This document shows, one piece after another, positions 60,785 through 64,000 of a stretch of DNA of 64,000 nt. Where the stretch lies: positions 4,554,331 through 4,618,330 of the forward strand of contig NZ_CP047030.1 of NCBI RefSeq assembly GCF_009796825.1, given 5' to 3'. The DNA comes from Algibacter sp. L3A6. GTDB lineage: Bacteria; Bacteroidota; Bacteroidia; Flavobacteriales; Flavobacteriaceae. The notes below the pieces were generated by a model. That model ran no database searches. It was not told the origin of the DNA and saw nothing but the letters and a program-made list of their open reading frames with translations. Made by a program: the position numbers and the translations under genes. Position 1 is the first letter of the stretch, and each line of letters opens with the position of its first letter.

Positions 60785-61240
60785 ATGAAGAAACTCATAA
60801 TTTTATCAACACTACTCATCTCTTTTCTAAATTGTACTGTAACCGAAAAACCGACTTTTATAGGTGTACAAAACATTAAAATCTTAGAGTCAACATCTAA
60901 AAACGTAACGTTTACAGCTGATGCTCTGTTTTTAAACCCTAACGATATTGGAGGCGAATTGCAAACCGATGCCATTAAAATATTTGTTAACGATAATGAA
61001 ATGGGGCATATATCGGCAGAACATTTTGATGTTCCGGCAAAAAAAGAATTTACAATTCCGTTAAAAGCTCAAATCCCAACAGACAGTATTTTTAGCAATA
61101 AAAACCTAAGTGGATTATTAGGAAGCCTATTTAGCAAAAAGGTTAAAATTCAATACACAGGAGAAATCAATTATAAAACCTTTGGTTTTTCGCATAGTTA
61201 TGCTGTTGACGAAACCCAAAACGTTAAAATAAAATTTTAA
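60785..61240 (+). CDS. LEA type 2-like lipoprotein
   Basis: A 151-residue protein with a lipoprotein-like signal (MKKLIILSTLLISFLNC, Cys17). The rest forms the WHy/LEA14-type beta-sandwich: IKILESTSKNVTFTADALFLNPNDIGGELQ near residue 30 with the conserved NPN, and FSVPAKKEFTIPLKAQ-like strands. The family stabilises proteins or acts in desiccation stress in plants; the bacterial role is not known. Its stop codon is 2 bases before the ribD start, so it may be co-transcribed. Confidence 0.8.
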   Translation: MKKLIILSTLLISFLNCTVTEKPTFIGVQNIKILESTSKNVTFTADALFLNPNDIGGELQTDAIKIFVNDNEMGHISAEHFDVPAKKEFTIPLKAQIPTDSIFSNKNLSGLLGSLFSKKVKIQYTGEINYKTFGFSHSYAVDETQNVKIKF

Positions 61241-61242
61241 TA

Positions 61243-62274
61243 TTGAATACACCCGAAACCTACATAACACGCTGTTTAGAAATTGCCAAAAACGGATTAG
61301 GAAGCACACGCCCAAACCCAATGGTTGGTAGTGTAATTGTTTACAATAACAAAATTATTGGCGAAGGCTATACAAGTGCATACGGTGGAAATCATGCCGA
61401 AGTAAACGCCATAAATTCTGTAAACGATAAAACGCTTTTAAAACAAGCCACCATATATGTGACACTAGAACCTTGCGCGCATTATGGAAAAACACCTCCT
61501 TGTAGCGACTTAATTATTAAACACCAAATACCCAATGTAGTAATTGGTTGTGTAGACGACTTTGAAAAAGTAGCAGGCTTAGGCATAAAACGATTAAAAG
61601 CAGCCGGATGTAACGTAATTGTTGGTGTTTTAGAAAAAGAATGTCGAGCGCACCACAAACGCTTTTTTACATTTCATAATAAAAAAAGACCTTATATTAT
61701 TTTGAAATGGGCAGAAACCAGCGATGGTTTTATTGCTCCAATTAGTAAGGGTGAACAAAAACCAGTTTGGATTACCAACACCTACTCTAGACAATTGGTA
61801 CACAAATGGCGTGCAGAAGAACAGGCTATTTTAGTTGGCACACAAACAGTGGTATCTGATAATCCATCTTTAACAACTCGTGATTTTTATGGCAACAATC
61901 CTATTAGAATTGTTTTAGACAAAACAGAACGACTGTCTGATAATTTAGCTATTTTTAATGATGCCGCTCAAACTATTCGGATCACCGAAAAAAACATCAA
62001 TAAAAATTCCGAGACCATAGATTGGAATTCAAAAACTGACATAGCAAAACAGATAAGTACTATACTTTATAATAATAACATAAACTCTGTAATTATTGAA
62101 GGTGGAGCACAAACATTACAAACGTTTATAGATGAAAATCTTTGGGACGAAGCTCGAGTTTTTACTGGACAAACAACATTTAAAACTGGTGTTAAGGCCC
62201 CAAATATTTCAAGACAATTAGTTAATAAAGAATACATACTTACAGATCTTTTAAAAATATATAAAAATGATTAG
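61243..62274 (+). CDS. ribD: Bifunctional diaminohydroxyphosphoribosylaminopyrimidine deaminase/reductase
   Basis: A 343-residue two-domain riboflavin enzyme: N-terminal deaminase with zinc residues His51 and Glu53 (HAE), and PCAH with Cys78 and Cys87 (TPPCSD), then a C-terminal reductase from about residue 150 (WAETSDGFIAP, VIIEGGAQTLQTF). The start codon is TTG at 61243, because the upstream frame is closed by the LEA-like gene and no ATG fits; the protein begins MNTPETYITRCLEIAKNG. It overlaps the HAD gene by 8 bases. Confidence 0.95.
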   Translation: MNTPETYITRCLEIAKNGLGSTRPNPMVGSVIVYNNKIIGEGYTSAYGGNHAEVNAINSVNDKTLLKQATIYVTLEPCAHYGKTPPCSDLIIKHQIPNVVIGCVDDFEKVAGLGIKRLKAAGCNVIVGVLEKECRAHHKRFFTFHNKKRPYIILKWAETSDGFIAPISKGEQKPVWITNTYSRQLVHKWRAEEQAILVGTQTVVSDNPSLTTRDFYGNNPIRIVLDKTERLSDNLAIFNDAAQTIRITEKNINKNSETIDWNSKTDIAKQISTILYNNNINSVIIEGGAQTLQTFIDENLWDEARVFTGQTTFKTGVKAPNISRQLVNKEYILTDLLKIYKND

Positions 62275-62878
62275 AACATTAATTTTCGATTTCGGAAACG
62301 TATTTATAAACCTTGATATCGATGGCGCTGCTAAATATGCTTTTGAAACCTTAGAAATTGATTCTTTTTCTGAGGAAATTACCGCTTTTAATAGTTTTTA
62401 CGAACAAGGCTTAATTTCTACAGAAGAATTTTTAGATTTTTACTTAGAAAACTTTCCTAAACTCTCGGAAGAAGATTTGATTTACACATGGAACTATATG
62501 CTAAAACATTTCCCTAAAGAAAGATTAGAGTTTATAAAAAACCTTAAAGCATCTGGAGAATACAAACTTATTTTGCTGAGTAACACCAACGAACTCCATA
62601 TAGATTCTATTAAAGAAAGTATTTCTTTTTACGATGAATTTAAAAACTGTTTTGATGTTTTTTACTTGTCTCACGAAATAAATTTAAGAAAACCAAATAC
62701 AGATATCTTTGAATTTGTTTTAAATGAAAATAAATTAAATGCCGACGAATGCTTGTTTATTGATGACAACCAAGATAACATTGAAACTGCAAAGACATTA
62801 AATTTTGCAACTTGGCATATCAATCCAGAGACCGAAGACGTTTGTACTTTATTTGAAACCAAAAGCCACTTATTTTAA
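62267..62878 (+). CDS. HAD-superfamily IA phosphatase
   Basis: A 203-residue hydrolase: nucleophile loop TLIFDFGNVFINLDID near residue 4 (DFGNV variant of DxDGT), LLSNTNELH near residue 104 (motif II), the Lys of LRKPNTDIF near residue 140 and the acidic pair of CLFIDDNQDNIETA near residue 163. This is the subfamily IA fold with a helical cap. The substrate is unknown. It overlaps ribD by 8 bases and ends 1 base before the YigZ-family start, so it is in the ribD operon; a role in flavin or pyrimidine phosphate removal is possible. Confidence 0.88.
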   Translation: MIRTLIFDFGNVFINLDIDGAAKYAFETLEIDSFSEEITAFNSFYEQGLISTEEFLDFYLENFPKLSEEDLIYTWNYMLKHFPKERLEFIKNLKASGEYKLILLSNTNELHIDSIKESISFYDEFKNCFDVFYLSHEINLRKPNTDIFEFVLNENKLNADECLFIDDNQDNIETAKTLNFATWHINPETEDVCTLFETKSHLF

Positions 62879-62879
62879 T

Positions 62880-63488
62880 TTGACTGAAAAAGACACTTAT
62901 AAAACTATCACCAAAACCATAGAACCTGTTTTATTTAAAGATAAAAACAGTAAATTCTTTGGCTATACCTTTCCTGTTTTAAATGAAGATGATGTAAAAC
63001 TTCAAATAGAAAAATTAAAAAAAGAGCATCATTCTGCTAGACACTGGTGTTACGCCTACCAACTAGGTACAGAAACCATAAGTTACCGCGCAAATGATGA
63101 TGGTGAACCAAATAATAGTGCTGGTATGCCTATTTATGGACAAATCCAATCTTTTGATGTTACAAACATCTTAATTGTAGTTGTTCGCTATTTTGGAGGC
63201 GTTAAACTAGGCGTTGGTGGTTTAATAAATGCATATAAAACCACCGCGCAACTTGCGTTAGAAGCATCTAAAATTATAGAAAAAACTATAAACATAGATT
63301 ACCTCATTACTTTCGATTATAAAAACATGAATAAAGTAATGCGTGTTATTAAAGAGCGTAACTTAAATATCACGAATCAAAAATTAGAATTAGACTGTCA
63401 GATTAAAATTTCCGTTAGAAAAAAAGAATCCGAAGCCGTTTTTGAAAAATTCAATCATCTTTTCGAAATACAAATCAAGCAAATTTAG
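62880..63488 (+). CDS. YigZ/IMPACT family protein
   Basis: About 202 residues from a TTG at 62880, giving MTEKDTYKTITKTIEPVLFKDKNSKFFGYTFPV; an upstream ATG at 62805 lies inside the HAD gene in another frame and would add an implausible leader. The N-terminal UPF0029 core is recognisable in HHSARHWCYAYQLG near residue 50, DDGEPNNSAGMPI near residue 76 and VVRYFGGVKLGVGGLINAYKTTAQLAL near residue 100. The C-terminal DUF1949-like part follows. YigZ-type proteins relate to translation or stress control. TTG start follows the HAD stop by 1 base. Confidence 0.88.
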   Translation: MTEKDTYKTITKTIEPVLFKDKNSKFFGYTFPVLNEDDVKLQIEKLKKEHHSARHWCYAYQLGTETISYRANDDGEPNNSAGMPIYGQIQSFDVTNILIVVVRYFGGVKLGVGGLINAYKTTAQLALEASKIIEKTINIDYLITFDYKNMNKVMRVIKERNLNITNQKLELDCQIKISVRKKESEAVFEKFNHLFEIQIKQI

Positions 63489-63495
63489 ATTCGTC

Positions 63496-63516
63496 AAAAA
63501 AAAAAAATTTTTTTTT
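63496..63516. terminator. A12-T9 tract between convergent genes
   Basis: Twelve A (63496-63507) are followed directly by nine T (63508-63516), between the YigZ-family gene (+) and the thioesterase gene (-). This can pair as a loopless stem and provide T tracts for both strands. A long homopolymer like this is also prone to length error. Confidence 0.5.
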
Positions 63517-63919
63517 ATCCCTCAAGAATATCTAAAATATATTGAGGTGCTTTTGTTGGACGCTTAGTTTTCATGTCTACAAACACTAAAATTGTGCTCG
63601 CCGTAGACAAAAGCTCACCTTGCTCATTTGTAATTTCGTACTCGAATTCTATTTTGGCGGTGGGCTTTTTTGTGAGTTGTGTTTTTACATTAATTAGGTC
63701 ATCGTAACCTGCTGGTTTTTTATAATTTACATTCAAAGAAACCACTGGCAACATAATTCCATTTTCTTCCATAGTTTTATATGAAATGCCTAGTTTTCTT
63801 AGCCATTCAATACGGCCCATTTCTAAATATAATGTATAATTTCCGTGATAAACGACTCCCATTTGGTCTGTTTCACCGTATCTCACTCTTATTTGTATTT
63901 CATCGGATTTCACGACCAT
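63515..63919 (-). CDS. Acyl-CoA thioesterase (YbgC/4-hydroxybenzoyl-CoA thioesterase family)
   Basis: A 134-residue hotdog-fold thioesterase. The motif RYGETDQMGVVYHGNYTLYLEMGRIEWLR-type sequence near residues 12-40 contains the catalytic Asp (TDQMG) and the conserved YHGNY of the YbgC/FcbC family; KIEFEYEITNEQG and STILVFVDMKTKRP form the later strands. It hydrolyses acyl-CoA or acyl-ACP, substrate unknown. It is the last gene in the window, with its start at 63919 and about 80 unassigned bases to the right edge. Confidence 0.93.
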   Translation of the reverse strand: MVVKSDEIQIRVRYGETDQMGVVYHGNYTLYLEMGRIEWLRKLGISYKTMEENGIMLPVVSLNVNYKKPAGYDDLINVKTQLTKKPTAKIEFEYEITNEQGELLSTASTILVFVDMKTKRPTKAPQYILDILEG

Positions 63920-64000
63920 ATTTGAATAATTTTTTGTAGTTTCGACATGTGCTTAAACTTGAGGAAAAAATTCCAATTATTCAATAGTAATTCATTTTTT

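Noticed and set aside
1..64000. CRISPR array, tRNA or rRNA genes
   Set aside because: No regularly spaced repeats, and no cloverleaf or rRNA core strings were recognised in the intergenic gaps; small RNA genes could still be missed by eye.
63920..64000. Replication origin at the right edge
   Set aside because: No DnaA box or AT-rich unwinding repeat was identified in these 80 bases; only gene-order memory suggests it.

Overview
The window looks like chromosomal DNA from a marine member of the Flavobacteriaceae (Bacteroidota). The evidence is low GC by eye, A-rich leaders without strong Shine-Dalgarno sequences, many promoters with the Bacteroidota TAnnTTTG -7 box, and family-typical genes and gene orders: dapA-bamD-rpoZ-coaBC-DUF4835-recN, coaE-YbbR-glycosyltransferase, and DUF2520-HAD-UbiA-Maf. 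No tRNA, rRNA, CRISPR array, IS transposase or prophage was seen.

Layout. 1-700 (-): start of a CcsA/ResB-type cytochrome c biogenesis gene with a group III truncated haemoglobin upstream. 970-5650 (+): DUF2520, KdsC-like HAD phosphatase, UbiA prenyltransferase, Maf, small MscS channel and CorA. 5775-11093 (+): a four-gene unit of a large PIG-L deacetylase fused to a GATase-like domain, a 36-aa membrane protein, an SSS symporter and a Gfo/Idh/MocA dehydrogenase; it ends at a strong terminator. 11200-14500: an AT-rich accessory patch of hypothetical genes, a ricin-type lectin lipoprotein and an SRPBCC protein. It includes a gene bounded by inverted repeats and followed by a large hairpin element that looks like a mobile cassette boundary.

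14800-23240: an L-rhamnose catabolic cluster (fused rhamnulose-phosphate aldolase/lactaldehyde dehydrogenase, RhaI-type isomerase, FGGY kinase, NCS1-like permease) next to a lipoprotein GH88 unsaturated glucuronyl hydrolase. Together they suggest use of rhamnose- and uronate-rich polysaccharide such as ulvan; no lyase, SusCD pair or regulator is in the window.

23740-34600: CAP-domain lipoprotein, pdxH, then a pyrR-pyrB-110 aa-DUF3291-rnz operon, lipoproteins, a thiol protein and an M61 peptidase. 34800-41100 (+): glycosyltransferase, BatA-domain protein overlapping a dihydroorotase homologue that lacks the metal-binding histidines, a membrane protein, an esterase and a lipoprotein gene broken by an in-frame TAG. 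41266-53800 (-): two-component system, coaE-YbbR-GT2, fabI, then the envelope and housekeeping cluster through dapA and DUF6913. 53860-63919: split 5'-nucleotidase, DUF1275, ligA, prmC, ribD, HAD phosphatase, YigZ and a thioesterase.

The most interesting non-coding structure is an intergenic element present three times (832-912, 28928-29022, 32487-32640). Each copy has a shared core and a terminal helix whose two sides differ between copies but still pair, which is the covariation expected of a structured RNA. It may be the known Flavo-1 motif, but this could not be checked.
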